The notes under the pieces were generated by a model, which made no database searches, was not told where the DNA came from, and saw nothing but the letters and a program-made list of their open reading frames with translations. The position numbers and the translations under genes are program-made. Below are positions 10,556 through 20,042 of a DNA stretch of 64,000 bases, in pieces. Origin of the DNA: Oenanthe sinensis (lineage: Eukaryota; Streptophyta; Magnoliopsida; Apiales; Apiaceae); the NCBI GenBank assembly GCA_028671895.1, contig CM053798.1:11437501-11501500 (forward strand), written 5' to 3'. How positions within the stretch are numbered: position 1 is the first letter of the stretch; every line of letters starts with the position of its first letter.

Positions 10556-10715
10556 TGTCTTGCAAACTCTGTCGATTGTTATTCTCTGATAGAGCATTCT
10601 CTGTTAGAGTAAACTCTGATTTGTATTCTCTGACAGAGTAAACTCTGACCAACATCTCCTTAAACTATGATGACGTCAGCAGTGTAAACTCTGATTTGTA
10701 TTCTCTGACAGCCAT
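10556..10715 (-). repeat. AAACTCTGAT motif array in the RE1 LTR
   Basis: About ten copies of aaactctg/attctctgac-type motifs lie in 160 bases, upstream of the TATA box in element orientation. I know of no transcription factor site that fits. Confidence 0.7.
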
Positions 10716-10734
10716 CAGTGTTTGCTTCCTAACA

Positions 10735-11002
10735 TTACTGGTAAAATACAATTCGTCAGAATATAACACATACGGTATGGAAACTGATTGTTGGGAGATG
10801 GAGAAAATGTGGTGAAGTTAGATTTGAAAAAATGTCCACCAATTAACGGGAAAATTAAATTTAAAATGAAGGGGATTAAGTGGATTGTGTATGTGAGGGT
10901 GCATTTAATTTGTGTGTGGTTCCACCTTGGGACCATTAGAATAAAATTGAATATGTAGTTAAGATATAATTTTGTATTTCTCATTTTAAGTTATTTCTTA
11001 TT

Positions 11003-11004
<2 letters not shown>
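10735..11004. other. Intergenic DNA right of RE1
   Basis: No recognisable gene or repeat. If TTACT (10735-10739) is the RE1 target duplication, the same five bases should border its lost left end. Confidence 0.4.

Positions 11005-11073
<69 letters not shown>
11005..11073. repeat. AT dinucleotide microsatellite
   Basis: About 34 uninterrupted AT units. A shorter (AT)10 tract at 11215-11234 flanks the other side of the SINE fragment. Confidence 0.95.
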
Positions 11074-11074
<1 letters not shown>

Positions 11075-11205
11075 CATCATAATATACCGAGTATATCCCG
11101 CTTAGAGCAGGGACTTGGGAGGGTAAGATGTGCGCATACCATGCCCCTACTGGTTACAATAGGGAGGTTGTTTCCTTGAAGACCTCGGCTTAGTGCATTA
11201 CAAAT
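11074..11205 (-). mobile_element. SINE fragment, Au-like 3' part
   Basis: The minus strand reads GGAAACAACCTCCC, then AGTAGGGGCATGGTATGCGC, ACATCTTACCCTCCCAAGTC and a GCGGGATATACTCGGTAT end. This order matches the 3' body of Au-type plant SINEs. The tRNA-like 5' part with A and B boxes is not recognisable and the TTG-rich tail has been replaced by AT repeats. It is a truncated, non-autonomous copy once moved by LINE enzymes. Confidence 0.6.
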
Positions 11206-11234
11206 TAGTGAGTGATATATATATATATATATAC

Positions 11235-12997
11235 AAAGACAATATTTACTTCGAATACATAAAAGAACATGGTAAAATTTTGAAACAAACATACATTTGA
11301 TCACATAATTAATTTATAAAGTGATTAAAATGATGCCTTAGCCCATGGGTTTCTGCACATGGGACTTACCCGTAATAAGACTCTCTGGCCATGATATTAA
11401 CAGGGTACATAACAAGCTGATTGTAGGAAAACATTTGTGATTGTATCATCATATCTTGTGCAAAAACTCATATGCCTGCAAGGGCAGATTATCATGTTCG
11501 CTCTCCTTGCAAAAACATAGGCCCCCTATAAGACATGTTATTTGACTTTGGAATTCTGTCTTTTGTAGACGGTGTCAATTATTCGTAGAGACCCTTAAAT
11601 CCAAAACTTTTTAATTCATGATTTGCTTTGACGTTAGTTTGTTGTGTGATCCGCCTACAACTAATCCTTATAAGTTTTGAACAACCAACCAAGAAACCCC
11701 ATGACACCAATTTTCCATAACCGCAAAGGTATAAATATCACGGTGTGTATATACCCATTCTTGTAGAATAGAATATTGATGAAGTAATTAACAATCCCCC
11801 GTTCGAGAATAAAACAAGATTGTAAATTATAAATGAACATAAAATTTTAGTGAATTTCGAGAGTTAAGAAACGTATACTTTTTACTAGATGAAAATCTTT
11901 TACATATATATCGAACTCAAAAAAGAATTGTAATGTTACCAAATATTCGTAGAATCCTTGAATCATTGTTTGCATTTATGTAATAAACTGGATTGTGAAT
12001 TCCTAAAACTAACCATATCTCAACCACTTTGTAAATGATCACGTATGGTTGATTCATCGTAGGGAATCGCAGTACGAAAAGCCACTGATATGTCCATATC
12101 CATGTGCATTATGTTGATTGTGGTCTGCTTTATTCCTAATCCGTAGAACCTATTGTTGAGCAATTTGTTGTAGTTATCCCCATTACTCTTTTACTTTTGC
12201 TTTCTGATGCATCACGGTAGACTACCGTATAATTTTTATATCTTGATTTTGATACGTAAAGAATCAAATATTAGAAATGATAAATATAGATATAGTTTTG
12301 AAAGATTATCTCTCTAAATTAATTATAAAAATAAAAATAAAAATAAACATGTATTTATAGACAGAAATTAAATTAAAAATTATAAAGGATACTTTTCACC
12401 ATATATATATATATATATAGTAAAATTTAGTAAAAAATTTGCAGCAAAGTATTACCCATTTATATTATACATATTTAAATTCGGATTATTATCAGATACA
12501 GATATACCAATATTTATATTGGTATCCAAAATTGTCGTATTGAGATAATATCTCGGATATTTTGAATACGGATAATATCCACTTTATTTCTAATATGAAT
12601 ATAAATATTTTGAAATGCATATCATATATTTAGAATTTCTTTGAGACCCCTAATTTTCATGTAATACTTGCACTACTATGATACTATTTTGATATAGAAA
12701 TTCTCCGAACAAATGGTGAGTCGAGGATTGAATCAATGTTTGTGGAATTAGATAAATATGCACAAAAGGCTTAATATTTACCTTAACTGTTAGAAGTTAG
12801 TTTTTTTTGCTATTTTAAATATATTTTATAAACTGAAATGGTGGAGTCGAGCTCCACTAAGCCTCCATAGGAGGAAGGTCATGTTACAAGCTCATATAGT
12901 TACTAAATTAGATGGTGCAGCATAGCTAACACCAAAATTCACAAAACATAATACAAGTCTTAATTGAAAATAAATTGTTCAACAACCCAAATATTAA
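11235..12997. other. Intergenic DNA without a recognisable gene
   Basis: AT-rich, with short AT runs (for example 12402-12418) and an A-rich simple stretch near 12325-12350. No reading frame, RNA gene or repeat array could be supported. Confidence 0.5.
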
Positions 12998-14165
12998 TTA
13001 AGGTTGAGAAAGCAGCATCCTGCGCCTCTTTGAACTATTCCAAGGACCAAAGCGGTCATCCTTGCTTGACGACAATCCAATAATTACAAGGACTGTCACA
13101 TCATCATCATCATCATCATGAAGAAGGTCATGAGGATAGGTTTCTTTATCCATCACATGAGCAAGACCTTTTCCTTTGTCAACATGCGTCCTTCCTTTTC
13201 CCTTGTCCATCCCATGCCTTGGCCTAAGCTTTCTGCCAACTTCTTCAATCTCCACCACTGGGAGCACATGCTTATCATTCTTCCTTTTGTATTGACGTAA
13301 CATATGTACATCTTTTGAATGTCTATTTATGTAAACCATATTAACCTCAATATCCTTATCTTTTTCAATGTGTGTAGGAGGCTGTGTTTGAGGCTAAATC
13401 AAGGTAGGTTCATCGGAAGCTTGAAGTTCATTGGAAGTTTGAAGTTCATTAGAAGCTTAGAGTTCATCCATAAAGGGAGTAGCTAGGGTAGCAGGGCAGG
13501 GAGCAGGACCTCTACTTATGCCAGGTCTTTGGAAAGGGAGGATATCTAAGAAAATAGGGCAAAAGGCACTAGAATGGTCGTTATAGATATAAATAGAGCA
13601 TAGGCTATCTGGGGTGAGTTATTTAACAAGAAAACGGCTTTAAAACCAGTTAGTGGCTAGGTAGAGGGATACAAATCACAAAGGGTTTGGCACAAAGGGC
13701 TTCAATTTTTTGTAGCACAAAGGATTCAAGGGAGGGGTTTAACCCTTGAACATCATTCCACGTGTGATTAGACAGGGGAAGTGTGACCCATATAGTAATC
13801 AAGGCAGGAGTGACATTCATAGGGAGGTCTTCAGATCATAACTTGAGATTAAACAAGCATCCAATTATATCAAGAGGACTATACTTGATATATCTAAACA
13901 TAACAGTTTCATTCTTGAACTTAAAAATTACATAACCCCCAAGATGTTTAAACATATTCTTAAGACCAGCAAATTCATCAACACGAAGAGCAAAAATCTT
14001 AACAGCCGCAAACTCAAAGTCTAAAACCCCACAACAACAGTTTTTCCAAAACATAGAAGCATGATACAAAAATTCAATAGGTGGAGATACATATACAGAT
14101 CCATTAGCTCTTGCTAACACACTATGGTTCTGATTGGTACTAGATAACTCTTGTGAACTGCACAT
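12998..14165 (-). pseudogene. Possible LINE ORF1 / DUF4283-type relic
   Basis: Two minus-strand frames (14165-13836 and 13339-12998), joined by a stop-ridden stretch, look like one decayed protein. The first contains GGYVIFKFKNETVMFR. After a stop comes a segment reading ITIWVTLPLSNHTW and ending AKPFVIC. This order resembles DUF4283, common in plant LINE ORF1 proteins, where a GYxxFxFxxE strand is followed by PVWVRLPxLPLxxW and IGKPL. The second frame is basic (KRKNDKHVLPVVEIEEVGRK), has a poly-Asp run from a cat repeat, and follows three or four tandem SNELQxS units (13410-13470). Similar repeats occur in env-like genes, so an env-like origin is the alternative. Confidence 0.3.
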
Positions 14166-14533
14166 AAAAGAGGAGATATTACCACTGGAGATTGAATCCT
14201 TAGCATCTTTGCTTGGAGGTCCTTGGTTGGAGCATCATGGTTATGAGATCGCCTTGTCACCAGGGAAGAGGGATCAATACTCGTTCCCAAGGGTAGAGTA
14301 AGGAGAGTCTTGTTATGGGAGATAGCCATGGAGAGTCTTGATTGAGTCATGAGGAGATATGGTAGGAGGTCTTCAGCGAGAGGGGGATTTATGGAAACCA
14401 AGAGTTTTGAGTGAAGAGCAAGGGGAGTGGTAACAAATACAGCATAGTCAGAATAAGAGCAGGGAGGAGAGAAAGGAAGGAGGCGAAAAAGAAAATTAGG
14501 GTTGGAAAAGGGAGGAAGAGAGAAAGGGGGCAA
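14166..14533 (-). other. Unrecognised open frame, 139 codons
   Basis: The frame (14533 down to 14114) is rich in Pro, Leu and Ser at its start, from a gaggaag-type purine stretch on the plus strand. It overlaps the next frame by about 50 bases. I recognise no family. It may be chance or the 5' part of the relic at 12998-14165. Confidence 0.2.
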
Positions 14534-14593
14534 GATTGATTAAAACTTGTAATTGTAATACAATTACATTGCAATAGTACGTGGAGTATCTAT

Positions 14594-14802
14594 TGATAAA
14601 GAACATAGAATTTTTTATGATGGGAAGTCTCGTCATATACGATGACGACATAGCTTCATTGAACAATTAATATGAACTGAAATATTTTAATCGTTGACTT
14701 ATACTGTCAAAGGATAATATTACAGATCCGTTAGCCAAAAGGTTATCAAAAGAACAATTTAATAAATCATCAAAATGGATGGGCCTTAAGCCTATTATTT
14801 AA
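14594..14802 (+). pseudogene. Copia RNase H C-terminal relic
   Basis: The plus strand reads EHRIFYDGKSRHIR, a stop, then RHSFIEQLI. After a frameshift it reads DNITDPLAKRLSKEQF and WMGLKPII before a stop. This is the end of a copia RNase H of the type with HIRRRH and a D(N/I)xADPLTK motif, unlike the SIRE-type ends elsewhere in the window (IFTKPLDE). It is an old fragment of a different copia lineage, with one frameshift and two or more stops. Nothing upstream is recognisable. Confidence 0.7.
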
Positions 14803-15440
14803 TGGTGTCATGGTGGATACCCAACCGAATTAAGGTCCCAAGAACTTGGTTTAATGGCTAAATTAAATTATGATAATCAAATGGCTATGGGGATAACCCC
14901 TGACATATTCTTATGATGATGATATAGTGAGACCCGTATAGTAAAAGGTTAAACTTTATGATTTTAATGTTCTTTCGCTGAATACATGAAGTTCAATATT
15001 GAATGCCTGATATTTAATTGCATAAATATGTATTAATCTTTAAGATAAGGATCACATATAGAATTGTGGTCTTTTCAAAAGAGAAATGTGAGGTACAATT
15101 CTTTAGAAACTCTTGTAAAAATGAGGAGGATATCCAAAAAACTACTCCAAGGCACGTTTGAGTGGATAACAGATATGGAATTTTGTTCGAAATCCTCCTA
15201 TATCTCATAGCGAGTTGGCAAAACTCAATTCTGAGCATACTATTTCTTCCCAACCAATAGTGTAGTCAAATGCACAAGATGTCCTTTATCACCAGGAATT
15301 CATTTTTCCTGGTGATAGAACCAAGTCAAGTGAAATAGTACTTGATAGCTTGCTAACCAACTCGACACTGTATTTAGATATTCAAGAGATCGATGTATGG
15401 TATGACATACTCTAATGACACCATCACAAACACACGAGTT
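14803..15440 (+). other. Downstream sequence of the copia relic
   Basis: Probably 3' non-coding and perhaps LTR sequence of the element whose RNase H ends at 14802. It includes a short inverted pair around ccaggaattcatttttcctgg at about 15291-15312. No LTR end could be fixed. The minus-strand frame at 15014-15253 resembles no family I know. Confidence 0.3.
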
Positions 15441-15757
15441 CGAGGAGTTTTACTTGAGAACATGTAGAAGAAAGAGAAACATCACCTACCATTATCATTA
15501 ATGAGGTGATAGAGACCCTGTTCTCACAAACTTTTGGTGAATTAGTTGGGGACCTCCACACCATGAAAATGGAATCCCCAACTCAATCCCCAAATATTCA
15601 AAAACCGGCTCTCAGGGAGCAAACATCTATCCATACTTTCACTATTTATGTTTCATTTGAAAAATTGGATGTGAAAATAGTAGTTAAGAGTACCACAACT
15701 AGTGTGAAAATACTTTCACTGTATATTTTTCAATATTGGATGTTTATGTTGGGATGA
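15440..15757 (+). pseudogene. Env-like gene scrap, plus strand
   Basis: The frame reads QTFGELVGDLHTMKME, a short spacer, then QKPALREQTSIHTF and FEKLD. The RE6 env-like protein has QTLGNLGDLHSMQMA, SPQEKSPIHPV and SEKLD with the same spacing (minus strand, about 54600-54770). It is thus a decayed piece of a SIRE-type env-like gene in the opposite orientation to its neighbours, from an element otherwise unrecognised. Confidence 0.45.
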
Positions 15758-15999
15758 ATATTAGTTGGTAATGAAATGATGAAGTCTATGTTAGGCTTAG
15801 TAATTTTGGCTTGTTGATTACTTTTTATAGCTTAATTACTTTCTTGGTATAAAAAATCCATTGTCTCCTTTGTTTCAAATTAATGGGCATATATAAATAG
15901 AGGTGTTATAAATCACATCAGACAATAGCCAAGCTTCATAAGATCATGGTGTGCAAAACTTAAAATAATGATTTTAACAAAATAAACATTTGTGAAACA
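15758..15999. other. Probable left part of the CACTA insertion or its flank
   Basis: AT-rich, with no gene. I could not find the expected left CACTACAAGAAA terminus here. Confidence 0.3.
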
Positions 16000-16876
16000 A
16001 AAATATGTACAACAGATAAAAAGAAAATAACCGATGTCCAACTACAAAAAATACAAAAACATGAAAAAAATTAAAGCCTCGTATATTTTTTATTGAGACA
16101 AAATTTTATAAACATAATTAGCATTGTTTAACTACAAAGAAACACAAAAATATGCAAAAATAAAAGACTCGTATCTTAGTTACTAAGACAATATTTTGTA
16201 AACATAATTACCATTTTTCGACTCAAGTAAACACAAAAATGTGAGGTAATAAAAGTGTTATATGGTAGTTATTAAGATAACATTTTATAAATGTACAAAT
16301 GTCGTATCCTTTACAATCAAACAATAGTTCAATTACAAATAAATCATTATCTGAATATATCAAAAACAAGCAATTAGGTGAACAAAACTGTTGTCTATGG
16401 TAGTTATAATAATATTATTATATTAGAAAATATTTGTATATAAAATATTACCGCAAGGGGTTTTTGTTTATAAAAGTTGTCTGAAATAATATAATCCATT
16501 GTATTTGTTTATAAAAACTGTTTTGTGGTCAGTTATCTAACAATGGTCATGCTGAAATAATTCATTGTATAAAATGATATGGAATAAATGTTTTTGTTTC
16601 AACAACAATTATCTTTCCTCTTGAACAACAACTATCTATACTAAAAAAACACTTGAATGAAATGGTAATAGACTAGAGTTTTAATAAAGATTGTTGTGTT
16701 TTGTAAATATTATACAAAGCTTCATAAAATAGGGATCGTTGTCTTGATCATACTTCCACAATGGTTTATGTACCGTTGTCTAAGACACATAAGAAACGGA
16801 GTCTCAATAGACAACGGGAAACATGGGTATCAAAAAACGAGAAAAATTGTTATTAAAGCCAGTTTTTCTTGTAGTG
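16000..16876. mobile_element. CACTA transposon, right-hand end (non-autonomous)
   Basis: Bases 16859-16876 read CCAGTTTTTCTTGTAGTG, the reverse complement of the standard CACTACAAGAAAAA terminus of plant CACTA elements. Just inside are subterminal GTTGTCTA/AGACAACGG motifs in both orientations (16732-16825). Three degenerate tandem units of about 110 bases lie at 16020-16290. There is no transposase. The left terminus was not found, so the element is either truncated or too diverged to see. The 90-codon plus frame at 16696-16968 crosses the terminus and is spurious. Confidence 0.6.
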
Positions 16877-17056
16877 TACGTTCTATTGATTTATCTCGAA
16901 AATGTGAAGATGCAGCCCCACACTCTCAAATTTTGTCTTCTGAAATTTCTTTAGAACTGTCTGGATAGATAATTAACCTTTTCCAAAGTATCCCTCTTTA
17001 CAACTCAATAAGAAGTCAACATTCCATTTCAAAATGAGGATAATACCTCAGAGAAA

Positions 17057-17400
17057 TTGGATTCCTTCTCAAAATTGATTTCAAATATTATATCTGAAAT
17101 AACTAATAATACCCTCTCAAGTGCTACTATTCAGTCGATGGATATCTCTCAATCAAATGATCTTCCATATCCATCGACAAATATCCCTTTATCGATAGAT
17201 TTTCATCAATTGACGGATATCTCACATCCATCGACATTTATTCTTCATCATTTGTCGATCCCACAAAACACTTTTAGATATGAGTGATCGAGATGAATGA
17301 GAGGCTGGCTAGTGACATGCCAAAAGGTGAGCACGAGTATGAAAAGCTCCCTACTTCTTTCAGGGGGATAAAAGGAGAGATTCACAATCCATACTTTTTG
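17057..17400 (+). pseudogene. Env-like scrap with a CCATCGACA motif repeat
   Basis: A plus frame of 76 codons is Ser/Ile-rich and built around an irregular repeat of atccatcgac/tcgatggatatct (at least six copies, 17135-17260). This resembles the element-specific motif repeats inside the env-like gene of RE1. A charged stretch follows (MNERLASDMPKGEHEYEKLP). Assignment to the env-like family rests on this layout and on the nearby env-like scrap at 15440, not on direct alignment. Confidence 0.3.
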
Positions 17401-18664
17401 AGTGAGGAAGAGGCCGGTGAGATCCCAGGGTGATAACCAAAGAGATCACCAAAATAACATTTTAATACGAACACAACCAAATCACCAAAACTATCAAAAA
17501 TATTGTTTTATATAAATCTAATAACATAATTATAGTGATATTAGAATGATGCATTGATGTTGAAGGTTATAAGCAACAATGATATACACAAATATACTTT
17601 TGTGGATGAAGGAGAGGGGAGAGGATGCGAGGGGTGGAGCAGTTAGATATGCAGAGTGGTGGTAAAATAGTTGCAATGGTGATAATGGATTCTGATGGTT
17701 GTGGAAGCTAATGCGTTTTATTATGTTCTAGAGAAAAAATATATTTTTAAATATTAATAAACAATATATACATATATGGTCTCTGATGTCTCATATTTAA
17801 AAGTTGATTTTTTATAAAATATAAAAGCCTACTTTGGAATTTAAAAGCTGACTAGCCATCCCTTGGACTAAATCACCCTTAACTTAGAAACATGATCATC
17901 ATATTATCTACATTCATGTGTGCTTTGAACCTGATTTATATATTTATCATTAGCTTGATTAGGATTATAATTTAATTTTATTTATACCAAGTTTACAATG
18001 ACAAGCTCTTCAACCAAATTGAGATCAAGTGGGAAATGTTTGAAAATTATTTGGTTGATATCCTCTTGTTGTGCTCAGAATCTCACATGGGCTAGATTTA
18101 GGTCTATAAGTGGTTTGAGGTCCAATCCATCATATAATTGGGCTCTTCAAAAGGTTTCAAGGCAGGTTGAGAAGAATTCTAGAGATTACACTATACTAAG
18201 GTCAACCATGGAGGCTGTTAAGAAAGTGTAAAGGGAGAGGAACCATCCAAATATGAGGATCTACCAGGGAAGAGAAATCTATTAATCCAGAGGTTCCACT
18301 GACCAAAAAGCTGTTAATCTGATGTGTTTTAATGATATATAATAGTGTGCTGATTTGTTAGTTGTTTCTGTAACAGCTAGCTATGTTACCAGTTTTACTT
18401 TATAAAGCTTACCATTATATGATTGACTCACTTGATATATCCTGCACATATATGAGTTTGATATGTATAAGTATATTCTCAGGTAACTTGGTTGAGTATG
18501 TGGAAAGACAAAGTTTCAGGAAAGTGTTCGTAATAGTCTGCTAAGATCAGTCACAGAACCGTAACAGCAAGCCGACACTGTTCCGCCCAGAAGCTATTCA
18601 AAATAAATTTTGATAATGGATATTCCTTGAATATTCTTGGAGATATCAGAGATTGGTTAGAATT
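17401..18664. other. Intergenic DNA left of RE3
   Basis: No recognised gene. A plus frame of 77 codons at 17998-18231 is Ser/Arg-rich without family resemblance. Bases 18660-18664 (GAATT) would be the RE3 target duplication, but its partner is lost. Confidence 0.4.
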
Positions 18665-18863
18665 TGTTAGGTCCGAAATCATCATAGAAGGGGGGTTGAA
18701 TATGATGTTGGTAGATTTTTAATTAATTGTAGATTAAGTGTTCAATCAATATTACAACTAAATACAGTTGAGTGTGTTTAATGTATGGCTTTAATGGAGC
18801 TTCCCGTCTGTATGTCTTGAATGTTGAAGATGAATGTAATTATTGTCTGTATTGATTTCACCC

Positions 18864-18871
18864 ATATATAT
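18864..18871 (-). promoter_or_regulatory. Predicted TATA box of the RE3 LTR
   Basis: The minus strand reads AATATATATGGG. In the 5' copy the adjoining sequence also reads CTATAAAATATATATG (30955-30972). It lies just downstream of the hairpin array. Confidence 0.5.
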
Positions 18872-18924
18872 TCTGTAGACTTTTGGAAATCTAATGAATT
18901 GATTTTCCAACAATGAACAAGTCC

Positions 18925-19300
18925 TTTGTTGCGCCTACAAGAGTGTTGGTGGTGTGTAGGCGCCACAAGATGTTTGGTTGCGCCTCTAGTTGTTTGTTGC
19001 GCCTAGAACAAGATTAGTTACGCCTATACACTTGTTTCCTTGTATAGGCGCTACTTATAACTTAGAAAACATCCACATAAGTTTTCTTACACTTGGTTGT
19101 CCTTTTGTTGCGCCTTTACACTAGTTACAGTGTGTAGGCGCCACGAACTGTCCATTGAATATTTCCTTGCGCCTTCAACTCCACAACACCTAAGGCAACT
19201 ATTTTGTTGCACCTTACTTCCAATTCCTTGTAGAGGCGCCACTAAATCCTTCTTACTTGGAGGATAGATTTCTTGAGCTTTGGATGATTTTGTTGCGCCT
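18925..19300 (-). repeat. GGCGCC hairpin array in the RE3 LTR
   Basis: About five units have the form TTGCGCCTxxACAC, a spacer, then GTGTAGGCGCCAC, each an imperfect palindrome able to fold into a stem of about 12 pairs, plus single gcgcct motifs. The best examples are at about 18932-18967, 19020-19052 and 19109-19143. The element strand reads GTGGCGCC...GGCGCAAC, the same orientation as in RE7. Confidence 0.8.
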
Positions 19301-19849
19301 CTCCATTGCTTCAAGAGTGAAAAAACAACAAAACTGATAATACTTGCCTTTACAATATTCTTGATATGCTTGAAGTATTTACCACTTGGTTTACATTCTT
19401 TTGGCTTGATCAACTGAATTTCTTTTGATTACACAAAACAATTATTTTCTTGTTGTGTTGACGCTTAGTGCACTGGTTTGGTTCATAAACGAGTAACACT
19501 AAATTGAATTCCCTTGACTTCTGTTCTGTTTCAGCTGATTAACCTTGGACTTTTGCATTACTTCTGATCACTGAAACCCTTTGACAAATATACTAAATCA
19601 TTACACTGTCTTTAGTATGAAATCTTCTGAACTCTTATTTGTTGCAGAGGCCTGAACATATAAATGAACATCTCTCGCTGACGTTCAGTAAGCCTTTTAT
19701 CTTGAATGCTCTGTAATGATGTATGTTTGATTCATGTTTACATGTCCTTTTGTATTCTTGTGCTGCATATTAGTATTATTTGAATGTCTTTGTTTCTTAG
19801 TTGAGTTATCGTTACCACTATTACATATTACGTTACATTATGCTATACA

Positions 19850-19862
19850 ATCTCCCCCTATT
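19850..19862 (-). other. RE3 polypurine tract
   Basis: The plus strand reads atctccccctatt directly beside the LTR end. The conserved aaatcc...ataactcaact block follows at about 19883-19910. Confidence 0.85.
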
Positions 19863-20042
19863 TGGTTGTTAGAGTTCCACAAGTAAATCCCGTGAGAGAA
19901 TAACTCAACTGATACTTACAAGAAAAAGTAAAGTGCAGAAAGACAGGAAATAATATTAATTACATTCTGGACTGGATTTTACATTTCCAGATTTCTTTAC
20001 AAGTACAAGAGAAGTTTGTTCCTCTTGCCTGAAAAAATATTT

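Larger units (their letters stand above)
1..10734 (-). mobile_element. RE1: SIRE-type copia retrotransposon, left end outside window
   Basis: This minus-strand element shows, from right to left, a 5' LTR (10198-10734), part of reverse transcriptase and RNase H (about 9200-10197), a pol-env spacer and an env-like gene (8627 down to 6598, continuing at 635 down to 1). RE2 is inserted in the env-like gene at 636-6597. Gag, protease and integrase are absent: reverse transcriptase abuts the LTR directly. An env-like gene after pol is typical of the SIRE/Maximus lineage. The 3' LTR should lie left of the window. Confidence 0.8.
10198..10734 (-). repeat. RE1 5' LTR, about 537 bp
   Basis: The plus strand starts TGTTTGCCC and ends GCTTCCTAACA, so the element strand runs TGTTAGGAAGC...GGGCAAACA. 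It contains the tagaaggggggttgaatg block seen near the 3' end of the other LTRs here. No identical duplication is seen at its two edges and coding sequence lies only on its left. It is therefore read as the end of RE1, not a solo LTR inserted in pol. The partner LTR is outside the window, so exact ends are tentative. Confidence 0.65.
18665..19849 (-). repeat. RE3 3' LTR, 1185 bp
   Basis: Runs from TGTTAGGTCC to ATGCTATACA, beside a polypurine tract. Compared with the 5' copy it lacks about 115 bases after attaagtgtt (near 18740), a deletion flanked by short gtt repeats. It contains the GGCGCC hairpin array. Confidence 0.9.

Noticed and set aside
10198..10734. Solo LTR inserted in RE1 pol
   Set aside because: No matching five-base duplication flanks it and pol does not resume on the right, so an internally deleted RE1 ending here is simpler.
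11077..11304. 75-codon minus frame across the SINE fragment
   Set aside because: It runs through SINE and AT repeat sequence and has no protein resemblance.
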